Shown here piece after piece: positions 1 through 5,743 of a stretch of DNA of 5,896 nt (its first letter is position 1; the number at the start of each line of letters is the position of its first letter). The position numbers were made by a program, and so were the translations under genes. This DNA comes from Paracoccaceae bacterium (lineage in GTDB: Bacteria > Pseudomonadota > Alphaproteobacteria > Rhodobacterales > Rhodobacteraceae), in assembly GCA_003551745.1 (NCBI GenBank), contig PUNI01000217.1, positions 1 through 5,896 on the forward strand, written 5' to 3'. Under the pieces are notes generated by a model, which saw nothing but the letters and a program-made list of their open reading frames with translations, was not told where the DNA came from and did no database searches.

Positions 1-476
1 GTATGCGCGACATAGGCCCAGGCGATGCCGAGTACGCGCGGATAACCTGCAAACGGCCCTTCGGCCAGCTTCGGCAACTGGCGATAGTATCCGGGCGGAA
101 GGTCGTCGCGGATCTTCTGCAACTGCTGCTCGATGAGGTGGAAGTTGTCCAGCAGCCATTCCGCGGCAGGGGTGATCGTCTGCCGCGTCTGCACCGCCTG
201 CCCGCAGGCGCGATAGGCGGCCAGGAGGACATCCGCGTTGTCGCCGACCCTTGCTGCAAGCGGCGTCACGCGCATGCGCCGGCGCGTGACCGGCTGGGCC
301 CGCGCCAGGGAGATCGCATGATGTTCAAGGCGCTCGGCGCCGAACAGGTCGGACCGGATGACCGCCGTATCCCGCCAGAGATCGGAGCCTGCGCGCACTC
401 GGACGAGGTCGTGCCAGAGCGCGGATGCCGCGCCAGAGCCCGCCGCGGAAAGCAGGCCTTGACCCCATGGCTTCAC
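1..476 (-). CDS. ndvB: Cyclic beta-1,2-glucan synthase (NdvB/ChvB-like), N-terminal fragment, runs off window
   Basis: Only the first 158 codons are in the window; family members are very large (about 2,800 residues), so the gene continues beyond base 1. The family makes cyclic beta-1,2-glucans at the inner membrane for export to the periplasm, where they act in osmotic adaptation and host interaction. Seen here: the N-terminal block IRSDLFGAERLEHHA (about residues 40-54), then NFHLIEQQLQKIRDDLPPGY (111-130) and YYRQLPKLAEGPFAGYPRVL (130-149). These are characteristic of the region before the membrane and glycosyltransferase domains. The frame is open back to a TAA just upstream of a GTG at 476, which I use as start. 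It has no good ribosome binding site, but it overlaps the TGA of the small upstream ORF (GTGA), which suggests translational coupling. Another GTG at 398 is possible. The catalytic domains cannot be judged, and I recognised the family from memory of its conserved blocks. Confidence 0.8.
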   Translation of the reverse strand, partial: MKPWGQGLLSAAGSGAASALWHDLVRVRAGSDLWRDTAVIRSDLFGAERLEHHAISLARAQPVTRRRMRVTPLAARVGDNADVLLAAYRACGQAVQTRQTITPAAEWLLDNFHLIEQQLQKIRDDLPPGYYRQLPKLAEGPFAGYPRVLGIAWAYVAH

Positions 477-667
477 CGCGCGGCCGGGAGGTTACCGCAT
501 TCGGAGCCATTTTCGGACGGGACAGCGTCAGCCGATGATCCGGCCAGGGCCGGCGTTGCTTCGCCACCCCTGCGCGACCCGGCGATGCCCGGCGGGCAGG
601 GCCGCCAGTCCGCACGTATCCGGCGGGTCATCGTGGTCCATTCTTCCTCAATACGATTCCAGGTCAT
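473..667 (-). CDS. Small ORF with CsbD-like N-terminus, possibly decayed
   Basis: A 64-codon ORF starting at the ATG at 667, with an AGGAA ribosome binding site (674-678) six bases upstream. The first 21 residues, MTWNRIEEEWTTMTRRIRADW, resemble the start of CsbD-family proteins, small stress-induced proteins whose N-terminus reads roughly MNWDxIEGxWxQxKGxxKxxW. After this tryptophan the match fades. An IAGSRR segment could correspond to the family's IxGxRD motif but sits about four residues too early, and the rest (rich in Ala, Gly and Ser) is not CsbD-like. Parts of the lost similarity look better in another frame, so a small deletion or frameshift may have damaged the gene. Its TGA overlaps the GTG of the glucan synthase, so it may serve as a coupled leader ORF. 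CsbD proteins have no firmly known biochemical function. The ATG with a good ribosome binding site favours expression; the identity as a working CsbD protein is uncertain. Confidence 0.5.
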   Translation of the reverse strand: MTWNRIEEEWTTMTRRIRADWRPCPPGIAGSRRGGEATPALAGSSADAVPSENGSECGNLPAAR

Positions 668-917
668 GTGCAGTTCCTTTCTGGTCATGGCAGGTTGCCC
701 TGCCGACGGCGCCGGCCTCCGTTTCAACGGATATCGTCGCGGACGCGTCCCACCGGGATGGTGCATACAGTGGGCACGCAATGCGTCCGATAGCCTCCTG
801 ACAGGCGCGCGTGCGCAGCAGGGCCAGCGTCGGACAGCTTGATCATACTGCCGCGCGGCGACGGCCGGACTGATGCATGTTGGTGCCCCCCTGCGTCGGC
901 CACCACACACGGCCCGG
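668..917. other. Intergenic region, no gene seen
   Basis: About 250 bases between the CsbD-like ORF and the IS110 relic. ORFs here look like shadows with no family resemblance. It holds the presumed promoter region for the leftward CsbD-like/glucan synthase pair, but I found no convincing -35/-10 pair. Two small symmetric elements lie in it: a perfect 10-bp palindrome GGACGCGTCC at 741-750 and a 5-bp-arm inverted repeat at 719-730 (CCGTT and AACGG with a two-base centre). The in-frame tail of the IS110 relic (843-917) has no recognisable transposase similarity. Confidence 0.4.
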
Positions 918-1284
918 ACGTTTCGCCGCAGCGATCGCATCCTGGAAGCGGCCGCGCTGCCTGGTGAGGCGCTGCAGGGCATGGCTCGGCGGCGGCGGGA
1001 TGTGGAGCGGATCGAGCTCAGGTCCCCCGAAGCCCGGAATGGCGGTCAGCACATCTGCATCCGCGAGATCGGTCTTGGCGTGTTCGGAGAGATGGCGGCG
1101 CAGCGCCTTGACGCGCTTGCCTTTGACCCGGGTTACCGAGATATCGCTGTCGGCGAGCCTGTGTGCGACGGGAAACCAGCTCATGCCAATGGGCTCCATG
1201 ACAGCCAGAACGCTGTCGTCGGGCCCGAGCTCCTCGTTTGCCCGCGCCACGAAGGCGTCAAGCGCGCCCACCTCGTAGCGGCGC
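918..1284 (-). pseudogene. IS110-family transposase relic, truncated at both ends
   Basis: About 122 codons of an IS110-type (DEDD RuvC-like) transposase. Visible motifs are the acidic MEPIGMSWFPVAHRL block with the catalytic Glu at about 1194-1196, and SEHAKTDLADADVL with two Asp residues at about 1068-1070 and 1059-1061, matching the family pattern KTDxxDAxxL. The first catalytic Asp and the N-terminal strand are missing: similarity begins at about 1284, exactly where the IS21-family end sits. The 3' side stops after IAAAKR at about 918, so the remaining catalytic-domain linker and the whole C-terminal Transposase_20 domain (roughly 200 or more residues) are lost. The frame stays open to 843 and, in the other direction, through the IS21 terminus to an ATG at 1397, giving a chance 184-residue fusion ORF. 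The product cannot be an active transposase. The missing 5' part is not found on the far side of the IS21 element, so a deletion or rearrangement followed the insertion. Confidence 0.75.
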
Positions 1285-1297
1285 AAAAGTCGGCCAC
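1279..1297 (+). repeat. IS21-family right-end inverted repeat
   Basis: CGGCGCAAAAGTCGGCCAC, matching the left-end repeat on the opposite strand at 16 of 19 positions. It lies 116 bases beyond the istB stop, a normal place for the right end. The IS110 transposase similarity begins at its outer edge, which supports this as the element boundary. Confidence 0.7.
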
Positions 1298-1329
1298 TCT
1301 CAGGTATGGGCGGGCGGCTGCCACGAGGG

Positions 1330-1379
1330 GGCGCCCAGTCAGCAGCGCTCACCAAGGAGCTGGCGGTTGACTGGGCGCC
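1330..1379. repeat. 12-bp perfect inverted repeat inside the IS21 right end
   Basis: GGCGCCCAGTCA at 1330-1341 and its exact complement TGACTGGGCGCC at 1368-1379, separated by 26 bases. A second hairpin follows directly, TTGGCC at 1380-1385 and GGCCAA at 1392-1397. Both lie between the istB stop and the element end. On the minus strand they could fold in the istB transcript tail; there is no U-tract, so a classical intrinsic terminator is not supported. Confidence 0.5.
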
Positions 1380-1413
1380 TTGGCCTGTCAGGGCCAAGCC
1401 CGGGCGGGTTGGT

Positions 1414-2178
1414 TCAGGCCGGATCGGTGGGTTTGCGCGTGCGGCTTTGTGCGAGCCGGTAGCTCTCGCCGTTCATCTCGAGGATGTTGACGTGGTGGGT
1501 GAGGCGGTCGAGGAGGGCGCCGGTCAGGCGTTCGGTGCCGAAGACCTCAGTCCATTCGTCGAACGGCAGGTTGCTGGTGATCAGCGTGGCGCCGCGCTCG
1601 TAGCGCTGGGAGATCGTCTCGAACAGCAACTCGGCGCCGGTCTTCGACAGCGACACGAAGCCCAGCTCGTCGATGATCAGCAGCTTGACGGCGGCCATCT
1701 GCTTCTGGAGGCGGAGCAGGCGGCGTTCATCGCGGACCTCCATCAGCTCGTTGACCAGGGCGGCGGCGGTGGCAAAGCTGACGGACAGGCCCTTCTGGCA
1801 TGCAGCCAGCCCAAGCCCGAGAGCCACATGAGTTTTTCCGGTGCCGCTTGGCCCGAGAGCGATGACGTTCTCGCGCCGGTCGAACCAGTCGCAGCGGGCG
1901 AGCTCCAGCACCTGCATCTTGTTGAGCTTCGGGATCGCCCTGAAGTCGAAGCTGTCGAGGCTCTTGGGGGCCGCGAACTTCGCGGCCCTGATCCGGCGCT
2001 CGACCATGCGGCGTTCACGGTCGATCAGCTCCAGCTCGACCAGGCGGGCCAGGAACCGGACGTGGCACAGCCCCTCGGCTGCGCACTGGCGGGCCTGCTT
2101 GTCGTGTTCCCGCAGGAAGGTCGGCAGCTTGAGGGTCTTGAGATGATGGGCGAGCAGGATCTGCGGAGCCTCGGTCAT
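1414..2178 (-). CDS. istB: IS21-family helper ATPase IstB
   Basis: A 254-residue AAA+ ATPase of the DnaC-like clade, full length for the family (about 250). IstB forms ATP-dependent oligomers on DNA, selects the target and stimulates the IstA transposase. Seen: an N-terminal helical part beginning MTEAPQILLAHHLKTLKLPT; Walker A GPSGTGKT at residues 109-116; Walker B LLIIDELG at 166-173; a sensor-1-like TSNLPF at 201-206; and an arginine-containing DRLTHHVNILEMNGESYR C-terminal block (224-241). The start chosen is the ATG at 2178, which overlaps the istA TGA (ATGA). The longer upstream frame is an istA shadow. This ORF looks undamaged although its partner istA is destroyed. The protein would need IstA from another copy to have a role in transposition. 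Confidence 0.93.
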   Translation of the reverse strand: MTEAPQILLAHHLKTLKLPTFLREHDKQARQCAAEGLCHVRFLARLVELELIDRERRMVERRIRAAKFAAPKSLDSFDFRAIPKLNKMQVLELARCDWFDRRENVIALGPSGTGKTHVALGLGLAACQKGLSVSFATAAALVNELMEVRDERRLLRLQKQMAAVKLLIIDELGFVSLSKTGAELLFETISQRYERGATLITSNLPFDEWTEVFGTERLTGALLDRLTHHVNILEMNGESYRLAQSRTRKPTDPA

Positions 2179-2534
2179 GCCGCATCTCGCGCCAGCAGGG
2201 TCATGTAGCTGGCGGCCCGGGTGGTCGCGATGGTGGCGCGCGGCAGGTAGCCGCCGGTGAAGCCGTGCTCGTCGCGCAACCGCTCGAACACCTACTTCCC
2301 CGTGTGCCGCTGCTTGTGATGGACCCCGCGATCCTCCTCCAGACAGCCGTCGATGATGACAGTGAACCCATCCAGCTTGGGCCGCTTCACAGGTGCGGTG
2401 CGCCGGTATCCGGGGGGCACCTAGAACGCCAGGATCTTGCGCACGCTGTCGCGCGAGATGTTGAAGTGCCGCGCCGCCTGCCGCTGGCTCATGCCCTCCG
2501 CACAAGCCAGACGAACCTTCCGATACATGTCCAC
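2175..2534 (-). pseudogene. istA: IstA transposase remnant with large internal deletion and two amber stops
   Basis: The N-terminal and extreme C-terminal ends of IstA are joined in frame. The N-terminal piece (codons 1 to about 95, from a GTG at 2534 preceded by GGAGG) has the helix-turn-helix region VRLACAEGMSQRQAARHFNI and SRDSVRKILAF, then PPGYRRTAPVKRPKLDGFT and VFERLRDEHGFTGG. At codons 94-97 (about 2247-2252) it jumps to YLPRATIATTRAASYMTLLA, which I recognise as the usual IstA C-terminus. About 400 residues, including the whole DDE catalytic core, are gone. In-frame TAG codons lie at codon 38 (2421-2423) and codon 81 (2292-2294). In intact relatives a Tyr codon occurs at both sides of this junction, so a short TAC microhomology may have guided the deletion. 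The reading frame ends at TGA overlapping the istB ATG. Confidence 0.88.
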
Positions 2535-2580
2535 GGTGATGATCCTCCCACCCTCCCTACAGCCCGCAGGAAGTACAAAG

Positions 2581-2599
2581 GTGGACGACTTTCACGCCG
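2581..2599 (-). repeat. IS21-family left-end repeat, inner copy
   Basis: The plus-strand sequence GTGGACGACTTTCACGCCG matches the outer repeat GTGGACGAATTTTGCACCG at 15 of 19 positions, in direct orientation and 47 bases apart. Multiple terminal repeats are typical of IS21 elements and are thought to be transposase binding sites. Confidence 0.6.
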
Positions 2600-2627
2600 C
2601 CCGCAGCGGGCCTACCCCGCCGCTACC

Positions 2628-2646
2628 GTGGACGAATTTTGCACCG
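2628..2646 (-). repeat. IS21-family left-end inverted repeat (outer copy)
   Basis: Read on the minus strand, CGGTGCAAAATTCGTCCAC. It pairs with the repeat at 1279-1297 and has a direct copy 47 bases further in. It lies about 94 bases upstream of the istA start, where the IS21 left end is expected. Confidence 0.7.
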
Positions 2647-2703
2647 ACGTTCTCAACCCTGGGCAGCGGAAGCAAGCATTCCTTTGTATGCCGCGGCAGG
2701 GGG

Positions 2704-2732
2704 TTGACCTCTCCAGCTAGGGCGCCGATAGC
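2704..2732 (+). promoter_or_regulatory. Candidate promoter for the sulP-usp pair
   Basis: TTGACC at 2704-2709, then 17 bases, then GATAGC at 2727-2732. The -35 fits sigma-70 well and the spacing is ideal, but the -10 is poor. The site sits just outside the IS21 left end, so it appears native to the transporter gene. Transcripts from it would start within the leader inverted repeat. Confidence 0.25.
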
Positions 2733-2790
2733 CACAGGGTCGCAAGGATCGGAGGGGTTTGGCCTGCTCCGATGGCTATGCCGGGCGCCC
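2720..2790 (+). promoter_or_regulatory. Compound inverted repeat in the sulP leader
   Basis: Outer arms: GGGCGCC at 2720-2726 with ATAGCCA at 2728-2734 on the left, and TGGCTAT at 2773-2779 with GGCGCCC at 2784-2790 on the right. Inner arms: ATCGGAG at 2748-2754 and CTCCGAT at 2767-2773, with a 12-base loop. In RNA the left side would have a bulge of about 13 bases between the two helices. The inner arm contains GGAGG, the only ribosome-binding-like sequence nearby, so folding could affect translation. No known riboswitch class is recognised. There is no U-tract, so a terminator is unlikely. Confidence 0.4.
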
Positions 2791-2828
2791 ATCCCCCGGC
2801 CAACCCTGCCTCTCCGGACCCTCCATCC

Positions 2829-4337
2829 ATGACCCTGACCGACCGCCTCCGGCTGTTCACCGACCGTTTCCGTGCCGAGTGGCTGGGCAATCCGCGGGCC
2901 GAGCTGCTGGCGGGCCTCGTGGTGGCGCTGGCGCTGATCCCCGAGGCGATCGCGTTTTCCATCATCGCGGGGGTGGACCCGAAGGTGGGGCTCTACGCAT
3001 CGTTCTCCATCGCGGTGATCACGGCCATCGTGGGCGGGCGGCCGGGGATGATCTCGGCGGCGACGGCGGCCACGGCGGTGCTGTTCGTCACGCTGGTGCG
3101 CGATCACGGGCTGGAATACCTGCTGGCGGCGACGGTACTGGCGGGGCTCATACAGATCGGCATCGGGGCGCTGAAGCTTGCGTTCGTGATGAAGTTCGTC
3201 TCGCGCTCTGTGCTGACGGGCTTCGTCAATGCGCTGGCGATCCTGATCTTTCTGGCGCAGATCCCCGAGCTGGTGGGGGTGCCGATGGAGACCTATGTGC
3301 TGGTGGCCGCAGGCCTCGCGATCATCTACGGGCTGCCTTACCTGACGACCGCCATTCCCTCGCCGCTGATTGCCATCGTGCTGCTGACCGGGGTGGTGTG
3401 GTTCATGGGCGTGGACGTGCGACTGATCGGCGACATCGGCGAGTTGCCCGACACGCTGCCGGTGTTCCTGATCCCCGACATTCCGCTGAATTTCGAGACC
3501 TTCATGATCATCCTGCCGGTGTCGTTGGCGGTTGCCATCGTCGGCACGCTGGAAAGCCTGATGACGGCCTCCATCGTGGATGAACTCACCGACACCACCT
3601 CGGACAAGAACCGCGAATGCGTGGGCCAGGGCGTGGCCAACACCGCCACCGGCTTCATAGGCGGCATGGCCGGATGCGCCATGATCGGGCAGTCGATCAT
3701 CAACGTGAAATCGGGCGGCCGGGCGCGACTTTCGTCATTTTCCGCCGGGGTGATCCTCTTGTTCCTGATCCTGGTGCTGGGGGATTTCGTGCGCAACATC
3801 CCCATGGCGGCGCTGGTGGCGGTGATGATCATGGTCTCCATCGGGACCTTCTCCTGGACCTCGCTGAAGAACCTGCGCGTGCATCCTGTCAGCTCGTCGG
3901 CGGTGATGGTGACGGTGGTGGCGATCGTGGTCGTGACCCACAACCTCGCCTATGGGGTACTGGCCGGCGTGCTGCTGTCGGGGGTGTTCTTTGCCGCCAA
4001 GATCGCGCAGATCTTCCGTGTCCGGTCCGAGCTGTCGGACGATAGCCGATCGCGCCGCTACATCGTCGAGGGCCAACTCTTCTACGCCTCGGTCGAGGAC
4101 TTCCTCGCCGCGTTCGACTTCCGCGAGGCGCTGGATGAGGTCATCCTCGACGTCTCCCGCGCCCATATATGGGACATCTCCTCGGTTGCAGCCGTCGACA
4201 TGGTGGTGTTGAAGTTCCGCCGCGAGGGCGCGAAGGTCGAGCTGGTGGGCATGAACGAAGCCTCCGAGACCATCGTCGACCGGCTCGCCGTGCACGACAA
4301 ACCCGGCGCACTGGACAATCTGACGCCCGGACACTGA
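2829..4337 (+). CDS. SulP-family anion transporter with C-terminal STAS domain
   Basis: A 502-residue inner-membrane transporter of the SLC26/SulP family, which moves sulfate, bicarbonate or other anions; the substrate cannot be read from sequence. Residues 1-20 are a short cytoplasmic start. Hydrophobic membrane segments fill about 24-395, including the family signature [20 protein letters not shown] (38-57) and [11 protein letters not shown] (75-85). The conserved loop [20 protein letters not shown] (258-277) is followed by [12 protein letters not shown] and GGRARLSSF. The STAS domain spans about 410-495, with [11 protein letters not shown] (447-457) in the position of the anti-sigma-antagonist-like loop. 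Such domains regulate or bind partners. The chosen ATG at 2829 gives the N-terminus [10 protein letters not shown] expected from relatives, but it has no clear ribosome binding site. An in-frame ATG at 2772 would add 19 proline-rich residues and has GGAGGGG rather far upstream. The coding sequence is intact and followed after 16 bases by the stress protein gene. Confidence 0.93.
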   Translation: MTLTDRLRLFTDRFRAEWLGNPRAELLAGLVVALALIPEAIAFSIIAGVDPKVGLYASFSIAVITAIVGGRPGMISAATAATAVLFVTLVRDHGLEYLLAATVLAGLIQIGIGALKLAFVMKFVSRSVLTGFVNALAILIFLAQIPELVGVPMETYVLVAAGLAIIYGLPYLTTAIPSPLIAIVLLTGVVWFMGVDVRLIGDIGELPDTLPVFLIPDIPLNFETFMIILPVSLAVAIVGTLESLMTASIVDELTDTTSDKNRECVGQGVANTATGFIGGMAGCAMIGQSIINVKSGGRARLSSFSAGVILLFLILVLGDFVRNIPMAALVAVMIMVSIGTFSWTSLKNLRVHPVSSSAVMVTVVAIVVVTHNLAYGVLAGVLLSGVFFAAKIAQIFRVRSELSDDSRSRRYIVEGQLFYASVEDFLAAFDFREALDEVILDVSRAHIWDISSVAAVDMVVLKFRREGAKVELVGMNEASETIVDRLAVHDKPGALDNLTPGH

Positions 4338-4353
4338 GGCGGGGAGAGGGACC

Positions 4354-5196
4354 ATGGAAACCATCGCCGCCTTCATCGACGGCTCGACCTATGCCGCCAG
4401 CGTCTGCGACCACGCCGCCTGGGCCGCCGCGCGGCTGGGGGCGCCGGTGGTGCTGGTGCACGCGCTCGGCCGGCCCGACAGCTCCAGCGCGCCGGCCGAC
4501 CTGTCGGGCAACCTGCGCCTCGGCGCACGTCGGTCGCTGCTGGAGAAGCTCGCGAGGCACGACGAGGAGCGCGCCGCGCTGGCGGTGGAGCGGGGCCGGG
4601 CGCTGCTCGACGACGCGAAGGCCCGGATGATCGCGGCGGCCGACATCGATGTCACGACCCGGCTGCGCCGCGGCGACCCGGCCGAGGCCTATGCCGAGAT
4701 GCTGGACACCACCCGCCTGACCCTGATCGGCAAGCGCGGCGAGGACGCAAGCGGCGAGATGGCCCATCTCGGCTCCAACCTCGAACGGCTGGTGCGCGCC
4801 TCCACCCGTCCCGTGATGGTGGTCAGCCGCGCCTTCCGCCCCATCGAACGTTTCCTGATCGCCTTCGACGGCGGCCCCTCCGCCACCCGCGCGGTCGAGC
4901 GCGTCTGCGACAGCCCGCTGCTGCGGGACGCCGAGGTCCATCTCCTGACCGCCGGCGGCGATCCCGACCGGCTGACCGCCGCCGCCGACCGGCTGCGCAG
5001 CGCTGGCTTCGCGGTGCAGGAGCACCGCGTCGAGGCAGGCCCCGAAGACGCCATCACCGAGGCCGTCCGCGACCACGACATCGGCCTTCTGGTCCTTGGC
5101 AAATCCGGCCATTCCCGCCTGCGCCAGCTCTTCATCCGCTCCACCACCCTTGTCCTCATGCGCAGCTGCCAGGTCCCCGAGCTTATCTTCCCGTGA
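4354..5196 (+). CDS. Tandem-domain universal stress protein (UspA family)
   Basis: A 280-residue cytoplasmic protein made of two Usp domains, the usual size for tandem forms (about 270-310). Domain 1 (about 1-158) opens METIAAFIDGSTYAASVCDH and ends with the nucleotide-binding glycine motif G126-K-R-G129, then G140-S141 and VMVVSR. Domain 2 (about 164-280) opens IERFLIAFDGGPSATRA and has G249-K-S-G252, nine residues, then R262-S263-T264 (an Arg where Gly is usual). Domain 2 thus matches the ATP-type spacing, while domain 1 has ten residues between its Gly and Gly-Ser. Usp proteins bind ATP or other ligands and support survival under stress or modulate partners. The ATG follows a GGGGAGAGGGACC purine-rich binding site, 16 bases after the transporter stop, so the two are very likely one operon. 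A working partnership with the transporter's STAS domain is an inference. Confidence 0.92.
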   Translation: METIAAFIDGSTYAASVCDHAAWAAARLGAPVVLVHALGRPDSSSAPADLSGNLRLGARRSLLEKLARHDEERAALAVERGRALLDDAKARMIAAADIDVTTRLRRGDPAEAYAEMLDTTRLTLIGKRGEDASGEMAHLGSNLERLVRASTRPVMVVSRAFRPIERFLIAFDGGPSATRAVERVCDSPLLRDAEVHLLTAGGDPDRLTAAADRLRSAGFAVQEHRVEAGPEDAITEAVRDHDIGLLVLGKSGHSRLRQLFIRSTTLVLMRSCQVPELIFP

Positions 5197-5268
5197 ACGG
5201 GGAACCACGGTACACGCCCATCAAGAGCACGGGCCAACCGAGGCGCGATCCAGAAACGAAGCAGTGAG
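5197..5268. other. Gap after the usp gene, no terminator seen
   Basis: Seventy-two bases between the stress protein stop and the proposed IS66 left end. No hairpin followed by a T-run is visible on either strand, and no ORF. The native terminator may lie beyond the insertion or may have been displaced by it. Confidence 0.4.
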
Positions 5269-5321
5269 GTAACCGCCCGGTTGCGACCGCCTGCCCGGTT
5301 TGAGTGCGGTGGGTTAGCTTG

Positions 5322-5359
5322 CGTCGTTACTGACGTCATTACGGACGTCAGCTGCGACG
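5322..5359 (+). repeat. Hairpin in the IS66 leader upstream of tnpA
   Basis: Inner arms CTGACGTC at 5330-5337 and GACGTCAG at 5344-5351 with a 6-base loop. Outer arms CGTCG at 5322-5326 and CGACG at 5355-5359, separated from the inner stem by three bases on each side. The structure ends ten bases before the tnpA ATG, so it could limit ribosome access or be a protein-binding operator. Its function is inferred only from position. Confidence 0.5.
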
Positions 5360-5368
5360 GGGGCGGGT

Positions 5369-5743
5369 ATGCGGGACGGGGTACTTCTTGGGGGGGAGCG
5401 GCGGCGTCGCTGGACGGATGAGGCCAAGCTGGCGATCCTGGGCGAGGTCGGGGTGAACGGCTGGACGGTTCAGGATGTCGCGCAGCGGCATGACGTGGCC
5501 CGGCAGCAGATCTACCAATGGCGGCGGGAGATGCGGCGCAAGGCGCTATGGCCGACGGCCTCGGCGTCGGTGTTCCTGCCGGTGGAGATGGCGGGAGCTC
5601 CGGAAGGAGCAGCGACCATGGAGCCGGGCAGTTCGGTGGCCGAGATCACGGTGATGCTGCGCAACGGTCGGCAGCTGCGCTGTCCCGAGGGGATCGGCGA
5701 GGCGTCGCTCGTTCGGCTGGTGCGGCTACTGGAGACGGCATGA
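5369..5743 (+). CDS. tnpA: IS66-family accessory protein TnpA (OrfA)
   Basis: A 124-residue protein of the IS66 Orf1/IS3 OrfA-like helix-turn-helix group. Seen: the DNA-binding N-terminus RRRRWTDEAKLAILGEV (11-27), followed by GWTVQDVAQRHDVARQQIYQ (31-50) and WRREMRR, the characteristic helix-turn-helix. A variable middle follows, then a C-terminal block SSVAEITVMLRNGRQLRCPE (88-107) and LVRLVRLLETA typical of IS66 TnpA. TnpA is needed with TnpB and the TnpC transposase for efficient transposition of IS66 elements; its precise role is unresolved. The ATG at 5369 follows a G-rich stretch that can serve as binding site. The stop overlaps the tnpB start (ATGA), indicating translational coupling. 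The gene appears intact. Confidence 0.93.
   Translation: MRDGVLLGGERRRRWTDEAKLAILGEVGVNGWTVQDVAQRHDVARQQIYQWRREMRRKALWPTASASVFLPVEMAGAPEGAATMEPGSSVAEITVMLRNGRQLRCPEGIGEASLVRLVRLLETA

Larger units (their letters stand above)
1279..2646 (-). mobile_element. IS21-family element, internally deleted derivative (about 1.37 kb)
   Basis: The element is bounded by related 19-bp inverted ends: CGGCGCAAAAGTCGGCCAC at 1279-1297 and, read on the minus strand, CGGTGCAAAATTCGTCCAC at 2628-2646 (16 of 19 identical). An extra copy of the left repeat lies inside at 2581-2599, as expected for IS21 elements, which carry multiple terminal repeats. Inside are a shortened istA with two stops and a complete istB, overlapping as ATGA in the usual family order. 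Intact relatives are about 2.3-2.6 kb, so roughly 1.2 kb is missing, all from istA. I see no clear target-site duplication: the bases next to 1279 (CTCGTAG) and next to 2646 (ACGTTCT) differ. The element could move only if an intact relative supplied IstA. The exact tips are uncertain by a few bases. Confidence 0.75.

Noticed and set aside
640..678. GGAAC-17 bases-CGT resembling an EcfG general stress promoter on the minus strand
   Set aside because: It overlaps the ribosome binding site and the first codons of the CsbD-like ORF, so it could not drive that gene; probably coincidence.
3..842. Long plus-strand ORF of 279 codons
   Set aside because: It is the exact codon-aligned complement of the glucan synthase fragment over 3-476; the minus strand gives clear family blocks and this strand gives none.
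1306..2208. Plus-strand ORF of 300 codons
   Set aside because: Shadow of istB, which has all its ATPase motifs on the minus strand.
2421..2423. Amber codons in istA read as recoding (pyrrolysine or programmed readthrough)
   Set aside because: The catalytic core is absent anyway, and there are two separate TAGs with no accompanying recoding signal; simple decay explains them.
2592..3107. Minus-strand ORF of 171 codons overlapping the sulP start
   Set aside because: Very His/Arg-rich shadow of the transporter, with no family resemblance; I also looked for the missing IS110 N-terminus here and did not find it.
4141..5208. Minus-strand ORF of 355 codons
   Set aside because: Lies opposite the 3' end of the SulP gene and the whole usp gene; composition is typical of a GC-rich antisense frame with no recognisable domain.
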